Origin: Oscillospiraceae bacterium
Lineage (GTDB): Bacteria; Bacillota; Clostridia; Oscillospirales; Ruminococcaceae
Reading direction: 5' to 3'
DNA: 38,929 nt
Assembly: GCA_015067185.1 (NCBI GenBank)
Contig: SVMZ01000029.1
Span: forward strand, 1-38,929
The notes under the pieces are model-generated. The model did no database searches. It had not been told where the DNA came from and was given only the letters and a program-made list of their open reading frames with translations. The translations under genes were made by a program, and so were the position numbers. How positions within the stretch are numbered: position 1 is the first letter of the stretch; each line of letters begins with the position of its first letter. Below, one piece after another: positions 8,852-16,467 of this stretch.

Positions 8852-8892
8852 AAAAAAGGAGCGCACCCGCAGTACAGGCTGTGGATGCGCTC
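8852..8892 (-). terminator. Intrinsic terminator for the EamA-type transporter gene
   Basis: Read on the minus strand, GAGCGCA (8892-8886) and TGCGCTC (8865-8859) form a stem followed by six Ts (complement of 8852-8857). It serves the minus-strand gene ending at 8918 and sits back to back with the arg terminator. Confidence 0.75.
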
Positions 8893-8917
8893 TTATTTTA
8901 CAATGGAAGGAATATCA

Positions 8918-9769
8918 TTATGGAATCAGTGTAACGGCAAGAATACCGGCAAAGGCGAACAAGACAGAGAAAAGTTCTCTTTTGCCTGGTTTTTTGTGCG
9001 TAAAGAGGGCGATAACCGTGGAGACAATCATAACGCCGCCGGTGACCATGGGATACTGTACCGATGCAGGGAGCTGGGCGAGGGAAAGAAGAAGCAGATA
9101 GTTAGCCACTTTATTGAGTCCGCCGCTGCCGAGAATGAAGCCATAGGCACGTGGGGAGGGAAGATCTTTTTTCTTTCCGAAAAGGAGAAGAATGACGCCG
9201 GCAATCACAATGGCAACCAGAGATGAGAGGATGGAATATCCCGCTTCTGTTGCTTTGGGAAAAGCTGCGGAGGTATAAATTTTAGAAATCACACCGGAGA
9301 GGCCGTTAAAAACAAAGATACCCATATAATAGATCCAGCCGCCTTTGTCTTCGCCTTTTTTAAAGGTGAAAACAAGAGAAACAGTGATAAGGATGAAACA
9401 GAGTGCTTTACCGATGGTGAACGGTTCATCATAAAAGAAGATGCCGAATACAAACGGAAGCAACATACCTCCCAGCATGGAGAAGATGGAATAGAGCGAG
9501 AGATTAATGCGTGCCAGTGATTTCAGACTGCAGATACTGCAGGCCATGCCGTTGAGTACAGCTATTGTGGCCATAAGAAGGGTGAAGGGTGTAAATTCCA
9601 GCCGGAATCCGTTCAGCGCAAGCATAATGGGGAGATTGACTATGCTTCCGCCAAGCATAAAGAACATGATGGCTGTCAGGCCGTGTCCCCCTACTTCTGA
9701 GTAACGGCTGTCGCAAAGAAACTGTATACCAAACAGAACAACAGCAACCAAAACAATCATATAATGCAT
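8918..9769 (-). CDS. EamA/DMT-superfamily transporter
   Basis: The 283-residue protein is almost entirely hydrophobic, with about ten predicted membrane helices in two similar halves, as in the drug/metabolite transporter (EamA) superfamily. The second-half motif region with YYMGIFVFNGLSG and a short basic loop (KKGEDKGG) between the halves fit. Such proteins export or exchange small metabolites such as amino acids, and the substrate cannot be told from sequence. It is transcribed alone, convergent to the arg operon and divergent from the amino acid ABC importer. This allows the idea of an amino acid exporter, but that is inference. Confidence 0.8.
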   Translation of the reverse strand: MHYMIVLVAVVLFGIQFLCDSRYSEVGGHGLTAIMFFMLGGSIVNLPIMLALNGFRLEFTPFTLLMATIAVLNGMACSICSLKSLARINLSLYSIFSMLGGMLLPFVFGIFFYDEPFTIGKALCFILITVSLVFTFKKGEDKGGWIYYMGIFVFNGLSGVISKIYTSAAFPKATEAGYSILSSLVAIVIAGVILLLFGKKKDLPSPRAYGFILGSGGLNKVANYLLLLSLAQLPASVQYPMVTGGVMIVSTVIALFTHKKPGKRELFSVLFAFAGILAVTLIP

Positions 9770-9805
9770 GTCGAAGATCCTTTCCTAAAAGCGTGATGCT
9801 ACATT

Positions 9806-9834
9806 ATTATACCGCTTAAAGGCAAGAGATGCAA
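9806..9834 (-). promoter_or_regulatory. Promoter of the EamA-type transporter gene
   Basis: On the minus strand TTGCAT (9834-9829), 17-base spacer, TATAAT (9811-9806). The start codon at 9769 follows about 30 bases after the predicted transcription start, behind GGAAAGGATC. Confidence 0.65.
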
Positions 9835-10076
9835 TGGAAAATTTCCATCAAAACCCGTGTTTTGGTCAGAAAACAGAGAAAAAAGACCATCAAGGAAGTC
9901 GGGTGGATAAAACGCTTAAAATTGTTGGAGAAATTTGAGAAAATGCTGTCGATATGCTGTTTTAGTCTAATTTTGAAAAACAAAGCAAACGAGAGATAAA
10001 CGGAGATAAATAAAGAAAATAGCGGGAATTTGGTGTTTTTAGCAAGATTTTGCATTAGCTTTTTAATATGATAAAG
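9835..10076. other. AT-rich intergenic stretch, nothing recognised
   Basis: This part of the gap between two divergent promoters holds no credible open frame with a ribosome binding site, no strong hairpin and no riboswitch signature that I can recognise. Confidence 0.5.
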
Positions 10077-10085
10077 TGGTATAAT
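10077..10085 (+). promoter_or_regulatory. Extended -10 promoter of the amino acid ABC operon
   Basis: TGGTATAAT (10077-10085) is a consensus extended -10 element. No good -35 is visible at 17 bases. Transcription would start near 10092, about 48 bases before the start codon. Confidence 0.5.
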
Positions 10086-10139
10086 AACATAACATGGGAA
10101 GTTGTGTTCCCGCATATATTGAAAGGAAAAGTGAAGAAA

Positions 10140-10976
10140 ATGAAAAACTTTAAAAGAGTAGCAGCACTGATTCTTGCTCTTGTTATGATGGCAACTGTTT
10201 TTGCAGGATGCTCCAAGAGCTATGACAAGGGCGTAGTCCTTGAAGAGACCCTGGCAGCCGAAGAGTATGGTATCGGTTTCCGTAATGAAGACATTGCCCT
10301 CGGTATGGCTGTTCAGAACGCTCTCGAAGAAATGATCGCTGACGGCACTGCAGCAGAGATCAGCAAGCAGTGGCTGGGTGCAGACCTTGTTCTCAACGGC
10401 GAATATAAAGAGGACGTTACCATTGCTGAAGATGACGATTCTCTCCAGAAGATCCTCGACAGAGGCACCCTCATCCTTGGTCTTGACGACTCCTTCCCGC
10501 CCATGGGTTATCGCGATGACAACAACGAGATCGTTGGCTTCGATATCGACCTTGCCAAGGAAGTTGCAAAGCGTCTTGGCGTAGAGCTTGTTCTCCAGCC
10601 CATCGACTGGAACTCCAAAGAGATGGAACTCAACAGCGGCAACATTGACTGCATCTGGAACGGCATGACTATCAACGAAGAGCGTCTCGGCACCATGTTT
10701 ATCCCGAAGGCATACATTGCTAACGAGCAGATCATCATCGTAGGCGACGGTTCCGGTATTGAGACAAAGGCTGACCTCGAAGGCAAGATCGTTGGTCTCC
10801 AGGCTGGTTCCTCCGCTCTGGAAGCTCTTGAGAGCGATACCGCTACCTATGAGTCCGTTAAGGAAGTTGTTGAGTATGCTGACAACGTAGCAGCTTACCT
10901 TGACCTCAAAGCCGGACGTATTGACGCTCTCGTAGTTGACTCCATCGTTGGCTACTACATCATCGACAACAACTAA
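10140..10976 (+). CDS. Polar amino acid ABC transporter substrate-binding lipoprotein, apparently circularly permuted
   Basis: It captures an amino acid outside the membrane for the permease and ATPase encoded next. The start at 10140 gives a lipoprotein signal peptide ending in VFAGC (Cys24), and an earlier ATG at 10068 would put 24 polar residues in front of it. Residues about 100-278 match the N-terminal and middle part of SBP family 3 proteins: DDSFPPMGYRD, GFDIDLAKEVAKRLG, WNGMTINEER with the carboxylate-binding arginine, LQAGSSALEAL, and ALVVDSIVGYYI at the very end. The family's usual C-terminal segment (VLEETLAAEEYGIGFR to DGTAAEISKQWLG) instead lies at residues 32-80, right after the lipobox, joined by a roughly 16-residue acidic linker. 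The order is thus B-A instead of A-B. Ligand-contact residues are kept, so it may be functional. Confidence 0.88.
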   Translation: MKNFKRVAALILALVMMATVFAGCSKSYDKGVVLEETLAAEEYGIGFRNEDIALGMAVQNALEEMIADGTAAEISKQWLGADLVLNGEYKEDVTIAEDDDSLQKILDRGTLILGLDDSFPPMGYRDDNNEIVGFDIDLAKEVAKRLGVELVLQPIDWNSKEMELNSGNIDCIWNGMTINEERLGTMFIPKAYIANEQIIIVGDGSGIETKADLEGKIVGLQAGSSALEALESDTATYESVKEVVEYADNVAAYLDLKAGRIDALVVDSIVGYYIIDNN

Positions 10977-11025
10977 TTACAAATACCGCGGATAGGTACA
11001 AGTCCGTTTGAAATGGAGCAATAGC

Positions 11026-11685
11026 ATGGAGCTTTTAAAGTATATAGTAAAACTGTTTGGCCTCTTGTCAGAGGGATTGGGATATACTCTCGCACTCTTT
11101 TTTATAACTATAATAGCATCTATGCCGCTGGGACTTCTTCTTACCTTTTGCCGCAACAGCAAGTTTAAGCCCTTGCGCTATGCCACCAGTACCTATGTTT
11201 GGGTTATGCGCGGCTCCCCGCTGATGCTGCAGCTCTATTTCTTCTATTACGGACTTGCCTTTATCCCCATCATTAAAGAATTTTTGACGCTTGACCGTTT
11301 TCCTGCTGCCTGCATCGCTTTTACCCTCAACTATGCCGCCTACTTCTGCGAAATCTTCCGCGGCGGTATGCTTGCCATAGACAAGGGACAGCACGAAGCT
11401 GCGAAGGTGCTTGGTTTCAGCAAGTGGAAGACTCTGACAAAAATCGTCATTCCGCAGATGGTAAGAGTTACGCTGCCATCCATCAGTAACGAGTGCATCA
11501 CGCTTGTTAAAGATACAGCGCTTATCACCGCCATCGGTGTAACCGAGATTCTCTATTTTGCCAAAGCATCCGTTAACCGCGATGTTGATGCAACAGCCTA
11601 TCTGGTTGCCGCCGTGTTCTATCTGCTGATGAATCTGGTTCTCACCAAGCTGTTCGACCGCTTGGAAAAGAAATACGCATTTTAA
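11026..11685 (+). CDS. Polar amino acid ABC transporter permease
   Basis: This membrane subunit forms the channel of the amino acid importer. The 219-residue protein has about five hydrophobic helices and the HisM/GlnP-family EAA loop (GQHEAAKVLGFSKWKTLTKIVIPQ), which docks on the ATPase. VWVMRGSPLMLQLYF is also typical. The ATG at 11026 follows GGAG (11015-11018) at seven bases and is preferred to an upstream TTG at 11008. The gene lies between the binding protein and the ATPase genes, in the usual order for this transporter type. Substrate is unknown: cystine, glutamine or basic amino acids are possible. Confidence 0.93.
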   Translation: MELLKYIVKLFGLLSEGLGYTLALFFITIIASMPLGLLLTFCRNSKFKPLRYATSTYVWVMRGSPLMLQLYFFYYGLAFIPIIKEFLTLDRFPAACIAFTLNYAAYFCEIFRGGMLAIDKGQHEAAKVLGFSKWKTLTKIVIPQMVRVTLPSISNECITLVKDTALITAIGVTEILYFAKASVNRDVDATAYLVAAVFYLLMNLVLTKLFDRLEKKYAF

Positions 11686-11727
11686 TTGTTCTATCACATC
11701 ACTTTCTCATCTTAGGAGGTCGTTTCG

Positions 11728-12471
11728 GTGCATTTTCTGGAAGTTAAAAACCTGAAAAAAAGCTTTGGCGAGCTGTCTGTGCTCGACGGAGTATCCTTTA
11801 CCGTGGACAAGGGTGAGACTGTTGCCGTGATTGGACCTTCTGGTTCCGGTAAGAGTACCATGTTACGTTGCCTTATCGATCTTGAAAAGGCAGACGGAGG
11901 AGATATTATCATCCAGGGAGCTCCTCTTGTGGAGGATGGTGTTTATGTTCCCGAAAAGCAGGCTGCAGAAGTTTGCTCTAAAATGGGAATGGTGTTTCAG
12001 AACTTCAACCTTTTCCCCCATATGACGGTTATGGAAAACCTGATAACCGCCCCCCTCCTGGTGAAAAAGGCCGACAAAAAGACCACCGTTGAAAGAGCAA
12101 GGCAGCTTCTTGCCGACGTGGGTCTTGCCGATAAAGAAAACGAAAAGCCCTCTTCTCTTTCCGGCGGACAGAAGCAGCGTGTTGCTATTGCAAGAGCGCT
12201 GATGATGGATCCCGATATTCTGCTTTTTGATGAGCCGACCTCTTCTTTGGATCCCCAATTGACTGCGGAAGTTCTCACTGTTATGAAGAAGCTGGCAAGC
12301 GAGAAAATGACCATGGTGGTTGTTACTCATGAAATGGGATTTGCTAAGGAAGCGGCAGATAAGATCCTCTTTATGTGCGACAAAGAGATTATTGGTCAGG
12401 GAACTGTGGAAGATATTTTTGATCATCCAAAAGATGAGCGAATCCGCTCATTTATTGAAAGCATTCTTTAA
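11728..12471 (+). CDS. Polar amino acid ABC transporter ATP-binding protein
   Basis: This cytoplasmic ATPase powers the importer. The 247 residues hold Walker A GPSGSGKST (36-44), the Q-loop in VFQNFNLFPHMT, the signature LSGGQKQR, Walker B ILLFDEPTSSLD and the switch histidine in VVTHEMGF, as in the GlnQ/HisP group. The GTG start at 11728 has AGGAGGT seven bases before it, and no ATG is available nearby. A 12-residue insert before the Q-loop (PLVEDGVYVPEK region) is like that seen in cystine/histidine-type ATPases. It ends the three-gene operon. Confidence 0.94.
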   Translation: MHFLEVKNLKKSFGELSVLDGVSFTVDKGETVAVIGPSGSGKSTMLRCLIDLEKADGGDIIIQGAPLVEDGVYVPEKQAAEVCSKMGMVFQNFNLFPHMTVMENLITAPLLVKKADKKTTVERARQLLADVGLADKENEKPSSLSGGQKQRVAIARALMMDPDILLFDEPTSSLDPQLTAEVLTVMKKLASEKMTMVVVTHEMGFAKEAADKILFMCDKEIIGQGTVEDIFDHPKDERIRSFIESIL

Positions 12472-12482
12472 TTCAAACAAGT

Positions 12483-12517
12483 GGGACGTACGGCTTATGC
12501 TGTGCGTCCCTCATTTT
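12483..12517 (+). terminator. Intrinsic terminator of the ABC transporter operon
   Basis: GGGACGTAC (12483-12491) pairs with GTGCGTCCC (12502-12510) with one mismatch, followed by TCATTTTT. It lies 11 bases after the ATPase stop. Confidence 0.75.
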
Positions 12518-12577
12518 TATGCGGAAAACTGTAATAACCAATAGAAGTAATCATGCAGGTTTAGCGATTTTGCAATA

Positions 12578-12606
12578 TTGAAATTATGAACCAGAAACAA
12601 TATAAT
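12578..12606 (+). promoter_or_regulatory. Promoter of the fucosidase-esterase operon
   Basis: TTGAAA (12578-12583), 17-base spacer, TATAAT (12601-12606). It leaves a leader of about 110 bases before the start at 12722. An 8-bp inverted repeat AGTAATCA/TGATTACT (12546-12553 and 12653-12660) flanks it. Confidence 0.65.
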
Positions 12607-12721
12607 AGTTATAACCTTGGAAAAGAAAATCGTTCTTCCTCACAAACAACTGTGATTACTGAGAGACAGTATGAACATAACAGGGCTATGTATATTGTTT
12701 TATGAGAAGGAGAGATGTAAA

Positions 12722-13690
12722 ATGAACAATAAAGAATGGTTTAAAAAGGCCCAATACGGGCTTATGATTCACTGGGGTCTCTATGCCTTGCCTGCAGGAG
12801 AATGGAAGGGCAGAAGAACGCCGTACATCGGTGAATGGCTGCAGGCCTATATGCGAATTCCCGGCGCTGAGTATCAGCAGCTGGCAAAGGCCTTTAACCC
12901 CATCCTTTTCAATGCGGATGAATGGGTGGATTTTGTCAAGGAATGCGGCATGAACTATATTGTTGTCACTTCCAAGCATCACGAAGGTTTTGCTATGTTC
13001 CGTTCCAAGGTCAGCAACTATAACATTGTAGATGCAACGCCGTTTGGCCGCGATGTAATTGAAGAACTGGCTAATGCCTGCGCCAAAAAGAATGTCAAAC
13101 TGGGGCTTTACTATTCTCAGGAACTGGACTGGGAACAGCCCAACGGCGGTGGCTATACCCGTGGATGGACATGGTGCAATGGCGCCGGCGTATGGACGAA
13201 TGACTGGGATTTCCCGGAAAATGATAAAAAAGACTTTTCGCAGTGTTTTGAGAGCAAAATCAAACCGCAGGTAAAAGAGATTCTCACCAACTATGGCGAT
13301 CTCTGCCTGATCTGGTTTGATACCCCGTCTTCCATTACCAAAGAACAGAGCACCGAACTCTACAATATGGTCAAACACTACCAGCCGAACTGCCTGATCA
13401 ATTCGCGCATTGGAAACGGTGTATGTGACTACCGTTCCCTGGGAGACAATGAGGTAAGCGATCAGTATTTTGGCGATGAACTGGTGGAATGCCCTGCTAC
13501 CCTCAACGATACATGGGGCTACAAAGCTTTTGACCAGAACTGGAAAGATGCCAATGAGGTAATCCGCATTAAAAATCATCTCAATGAGCGCGGTGTCAAT
13601 TATCTGTTGAATGTGGGACCCGACAGCTTGGGAAGATTTCCTGTTCCCGCAACAGAAATTCTGCGTGAAGTTGGAAAAACTCTTCGCTGA
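12722..13690 (+). CDS. GH29-type alpha-L-fucosidase-like glycoside hydrolase
   Basis: It is predicted to remove alpha-linked L-fucose from oligosaccharides by a retaining mechanism. The 322 residues begin with WFKKAQYGLMIHWGLYA and contain VVTSKHHEGFAMFRS, LGLYYSQELDWEQPN and LIWFDTPSS, whose Asp200 corresponds to the GH29 nucleophile. NYLLNVGPDSLGRFP is the usual end of the catalytic barrel. The protein stops there, so the C-terminal beta-sandwich of most GH29 enzymes is absent. No signal peptide is visible, so it probably acts in the cytoplasm. The ATG at 12722 has AAGGAG seven bases away; an ATG at 12671 lacks such a site. It is followed after 34 bases by an esterase gene. Confidence 0.85.
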   Translation: MNNKEWFKKAQYGLMIHWGLYALPAGEWKGRRTPYIGEWLQAYMRIPGAEYQQLAKAFNPILFNADEWVDFVKECGMNYIVVTSKHHEGFAMFRSKVSNYNIVDATPFGRDVIEELANACAKKNVKLGLYYSQELDWEQPNGGGYTRGWTWCNGAGVWTNDWDFPENDKKDFSQCFESKIKPQVKEILTNYGDLCLIWFDTPSSITKEQSTELYNMVKHYQPNCLINSRIGNGVCDYRSLGDNEVSDQYFGDELVECPATLNDTWGYKAFDQNWKDANEVIRIKNHLNERGVNYLLNVGPDSLGRFPVPATEILREVGKTLR

Positions 13691-13724
13691 AAAACAAAAC
13701 TATAAAAAGAAGAGAGGGTAAAAT

Positions 13725-14825
13725 ATGCCTGATAAAATTATCGGAAAACTTCCGGATGTATTTCGCTTTAACAACGGCAAACAGGTTGTCTCCGCCGCTG
13801 ACTGGGAGAAAAGAAGAAAGGAAATATTGGAAGGTCCTCTGGCTTTCTGCTATGGCGCCATGCCGCCGGAACCGGAATATTTTAAACTCAGAGAATTGTC
13901 AGTAACCGGTAAGCTTTCGACCTATAAAATTATAACAGGAACAAAAGAAAAACAACTGAGCATCTACCTTCGGGTATACCGTCCAAATGTAGAGGGTAAA
14001 GTGCCTGTAGTGCTGGATGGTGATGGCTGCTGGCAATATATCAACGATGATATTATCGGTGAAGTGAATTCTCACGGATATGCCCTTGCAGTGTTTGACA
14101 GAACAGAACTGGTGCGAGACATCTGGGCCGATCCTACTCCCAGAGCCTGCGATTTGTATGAGGTTTATCCTGACATAGACAGCGGCACAATAGCCGGTTG
14201 GGCATGGGGATTCCTGCGCTGTATGGATGCATTGGTGCAGCTCGATTATATCGATAGGGAAAATATTGCTGTAACAGGTCACTCCCGCGGCGGTAAAACA
14301 GCAATGCTTGCCGGTGTCGTAGATAAACGCGCAAAGTATGTCTGTGCCAATGGTTCCGGTGCAGGCGGCGCAGGCTGCTGGCACTATATCACCCTCGAAC
14401 CGGAAGTATGGCAGGATGCCGATAATCCGGCCCGCAGCGAAACACTGGACGATATGTGCAAAAACTTTCCCAACTGGCTTGGACAGAAGATGCATGCCTA
14501 CCGTAACAGAGACGGTGAATTACCGTTTGATCAGCACTTCTTTAAAGCACTGGTGGCTCCACGCTATTTTCTCCAAACAGAGGGCTTTGCCGATGTATGG
14601 GCAAACTCCAAGGGAACCTATCAGACCTATCTCGCGGCCAAAGAGGTATACAAGCTGCTGGGTGTCGAAGATCATATTCTCTCCCACTTCCGTGACGGTG
14701 GGCACTATCACCGTCTCTCCGATTTCCAGCTGCTTCTGAATGTTATGGATCACGAAATTAAAGGCACTCCGCTTTCTGCCCTTTTCTGTAAAGAGCCGTT
14801 CCCTGGAATGGAAAAGATTTTCTGA
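13725..14825 (+). CDS. CE15-like carbohydrate esterase (glucuronoyl esterase family, alpha/beta hydrolase)
   Basis: The 366-residue protein is an alpha/beta hydrolase with VTGHSRGGKTAMLAGVVDKR, matching the CE15 nucleophile elbow G-x-S-R-x-G-K, with Ser187 as the likely nucleophile. The late GGHYH segment (His327) is the likely catalytic histidine. CE15 enzymes cleave esters between lignin alcohols and 4-O-methylglucuronate on xylan, and relatives act on other uronate esters. The N-terminal part (WEKRRKEILEGPLAFCYGAMPP) is like bacterial CE15 proteins, which are usually exported, but here no signal peptide is seen. It is co-transcribed with the GH29 gene. An acetylxylan-esterase-like role is the main alternative. 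Confidence 0.75.
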   Translation: MPDKIIGKLPDVFRFNNGKQVVSAADWEKRRKEILEGPLAFCYGAMPPEPEYFKLRELSVTGKLSTYKIITGTKEKQLSIYLRVYRPNVEGKVPVVLDGDGCWQYINDDIIGEVNSHGYALAVFDRTELVRDIWADPTPRACDLYEVYPDIDSGTIAGWAWGFLRCMDALVQLDYIDRENIAVTGHSRGGKTAMLAGVVDKRAKYVCANGSGAGGAGCWHYITLEPEVWQDADNPARSETLDDMCKNFPNWLGQKMHAYRNRDGELPFDQHFFKALVAPRYFLQTEGFADVWANSKGTYQTYLAAKEVYKLLGVEDHILSHFRDGGHYHRLSDFQLLLNVMDHEIKGTPLSALFCKEPFPGMEKIF

Positions 14826-14856
14826 AATATCCAAAAACAAAAGCTGACAAAATGAT

Positions 14857-14894
14857 AAAACGACCGCAGAGAAACCTTTCTCCGCGGTCGTTTT
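14857..14894. terminator. Bidirectional terminator between convergent operons
   Basis: AAAACGACCGC (14857-14867) pairs with GCGGTCGTTTT (14884-14894), with the inner AGAAA/TTTCT pairing further. T or A runs on both sides let it stop the esterase operon (plus) and the SIP operon (minus). Confidence 0.85.
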
Positions 14895-14914
14895 ATTGTT
14901 AAAGTCAATCTCAA

Positions 14915-15646
14915 TTACAGTGCAAAAATGTTGTCAATACCGGTTTTAACCGCACCAAACTGATCGCCAACAGTCTCATCCTCAAGAATGAACCATTCAA
15001 CACCCAGCTTCTGGGCATGCTCAACAATTTTCTTGATTTCGACCTTGCCGGTACCTGCAGGCAGACCGGTGGTTTCATCGCCGTCTTTGATGTGGGTGAG
15101 AGCAATACGATCCTTGTACATATCGAGATACTCAATAGCATCGACACCTGCGCGATAGAGCCAGTAAATATCGAACTGTACGCCAACCTTATCGCCCAGC
15201 TTTTCCATCATAACGTCGTAAGCATAGCGTCCGCCGTCCTGCTCGAATTTGACAAATTCGTGAGCATGGTTGTGATAATAAAGCTTCATGCCGTTGGCAG
15301 CAAGCTTATCCGCCATCTGATTGAGCTCTTCTGTCTGAGCCTGTACCTGCTCCCAGTTTTCAAAGGGGCTCCATGCGCAGACGATATTATTATTGCCAAG
15401 CACCTTGTTATAGGCAATGATGGCATCGAGATCATTGCGGAGATCATTGATTCCATGATGAACACTGGTGGTAAAAAGGTTAAGAGAATCCAGCTTAGCC
15501 TTCATATCTTCTGCCTTGATATCGCCATAACCGGCAAACTCAACACCGGTAAAACCAAGAGCAGCAACTTTTTCGAGAGAACCAAAGAAATCTTTGGCGG
15601 TTTCATTTCTGATGGAATAGAGTTCCAAAGCGAGATTAAGTTTCAT
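14915..15646 (-). CDS. Sugar phosphate isomerase/epimerase-like TIM barrel protein (third copy)
   Basis: The 243-residue protein belongs to the xylose-isomerase-like TIM barrel (AP endonuclease 2) superfamily, whose members isomerise, epimerise or dehydrate sugars and inositols with a divalent metal. Likely metal ligands are in YYHNHAHEF, VQFDIYWLYRAG, LTHIKDGDE and WFILEDE. The ATG at 15646 has GGAGGA nine bases upstream; the frame stays open to 15688, but those codons overlap the preceding gene's end. It is very similar to the next upstream gene (15685-16419), most strongly over the last 70 or so residues. It is the last gene of the operon and has no signal peptide. Confidence 0.85.
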   Translation of the reverse strand: MKLNLALELYSIRNETAKDFFGSLEKVAALGFTGVEFAGYGDIKAEDMKAKLDSLNLFTTSVHHGINDLRNDLDAIIAYNKVLGNNNIVCAWSPFENWEQVQAQTEELNQMADKLAANGMKLYYHNHAHEFVKFEQDGGRYAYDVMMEKLGDKVGVQFDIYWLYRAGVDAIEYLDMYKDRIALTHIKDGDETTGLPAGTGKVEIKKIVEHAQKLGVEWFILEDETVGDQFGAVKTGIDNIFAL

Positions 15647-15684
15647 TACAGTATATCCTCCATACAATTTTTTGAAAACTGAAA

Positions 15685-16419
15685 TCAAAGAGCCATAATA
15701 TTATCGATACCGGTTTTGACTGCACCAAACTGATCACCAACAGTTTCATCCTCGAGAATGAACCATTCAACACCCAGCTTCTGGGCATGTTCGGCAATTT
15801 TCTTGATCTCAACCTTGCCGGTACCTGCGGGCAGACCAGTGGTCTCATCGCCATCTTTAATATGAACAAGCTCAATGGAATCCTTATATTTGTCAAGATA
15901 CTCAATGGCGTCAACACCTGCACGGTAAAGCCAATAAATATCGAACTGATTGCCAACCTTACCGGCAAGCTTTTCCATCATAACGTCGTAGGAATATCGT
16001 CCGCCGTCCTGCTCAAACTTAACAAACTCATGCGCGTGGTTGTGATAATAGATCTTCATGCCGTTTTCAGCGAGAATATCAGCAATTTTATCCAGCTTGA
16101 CAGCATATTCATTGACATGCTCCCAACTATCAAAGGGACCGGCACCTGCACAGTTGATATTCTTGTTGCCGAGAACTTTGTTGTAAGCAATAATTTCATC
16201 CAGATTGGCTTCCAGATCCTTAAGACCGTGGTGAACACTGACAGTAACAAGTCCGAGGGAATCCAGTTTGGCTTTCATGTCTTCTGCTTTGATATCTCCG
16301 TAACCGGCAAATTCAACACCGGTAAAGCCATACTCAGCTACCTTTTCAAGAGCACCAAAAAAATCCTTTTTAGTTTCATCGCGGATAGAATAGAGTTCAA
16401 GAGCAAGATTCATTTTCAT
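15685..16419 (-). CDS. Sugar phosphate isomerase/epimerase-like TIM barrel protein (second copy)
   Basis: This 244-residue member of the xylose-isomerase-like TIM barrel superfamily starts MKMNLALELYSIRDET and keeps the predicted metal-site segments YYHNHAHEF, NQFDIYWLYRAG, LVHIKDGDE and WFILEDE. Its closest relative in the window is the following gene (14915-15646). The C-terminal stretch beginning GLPAGTGKVEIKK is almost the same in both. The start is preceded by AAGGAT at nine bases. Function is not fixed by the fold: 3-keto-sugar epimerase or lyase, or inosose-dehydratase-like roles are possible next to a Gfo/Idh dehydrogenase. Confidence 0.85.
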   Translation of the reverse strand: MKMNLALELYSIRDETKKDFFGALEKVAEYGFTGVEFAGYGDIKAEDMKAKLDSLGLVTVSVHHGLKDLEANLDEIIAYNKVLGNKNINCAGAGPFDSWEHVNEYAVKLDKIADILAENGMKIYYHNHAHEFVKFEQDGGRYSYDVMMEKLAGKVGNQFDIYWLYRAGVDAIEYLDKYKDSIELVHIKDGDETTGLPAGTGKVEIKKIAEHAQKLGVEWFILEDETVGDQFGAVKTGIDNIMAL

Positions 16420-16467
16420 AGTATCAGATCCTTCTCATTATATTTTGATATAAAAAGACACCATGGT

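Noticed and set aside
8807..9226. Plus-strand open frame opposite the EamA-type gene
   Set aside because: It starts in the arg terminator and runs antisense to a clear transporter gene.
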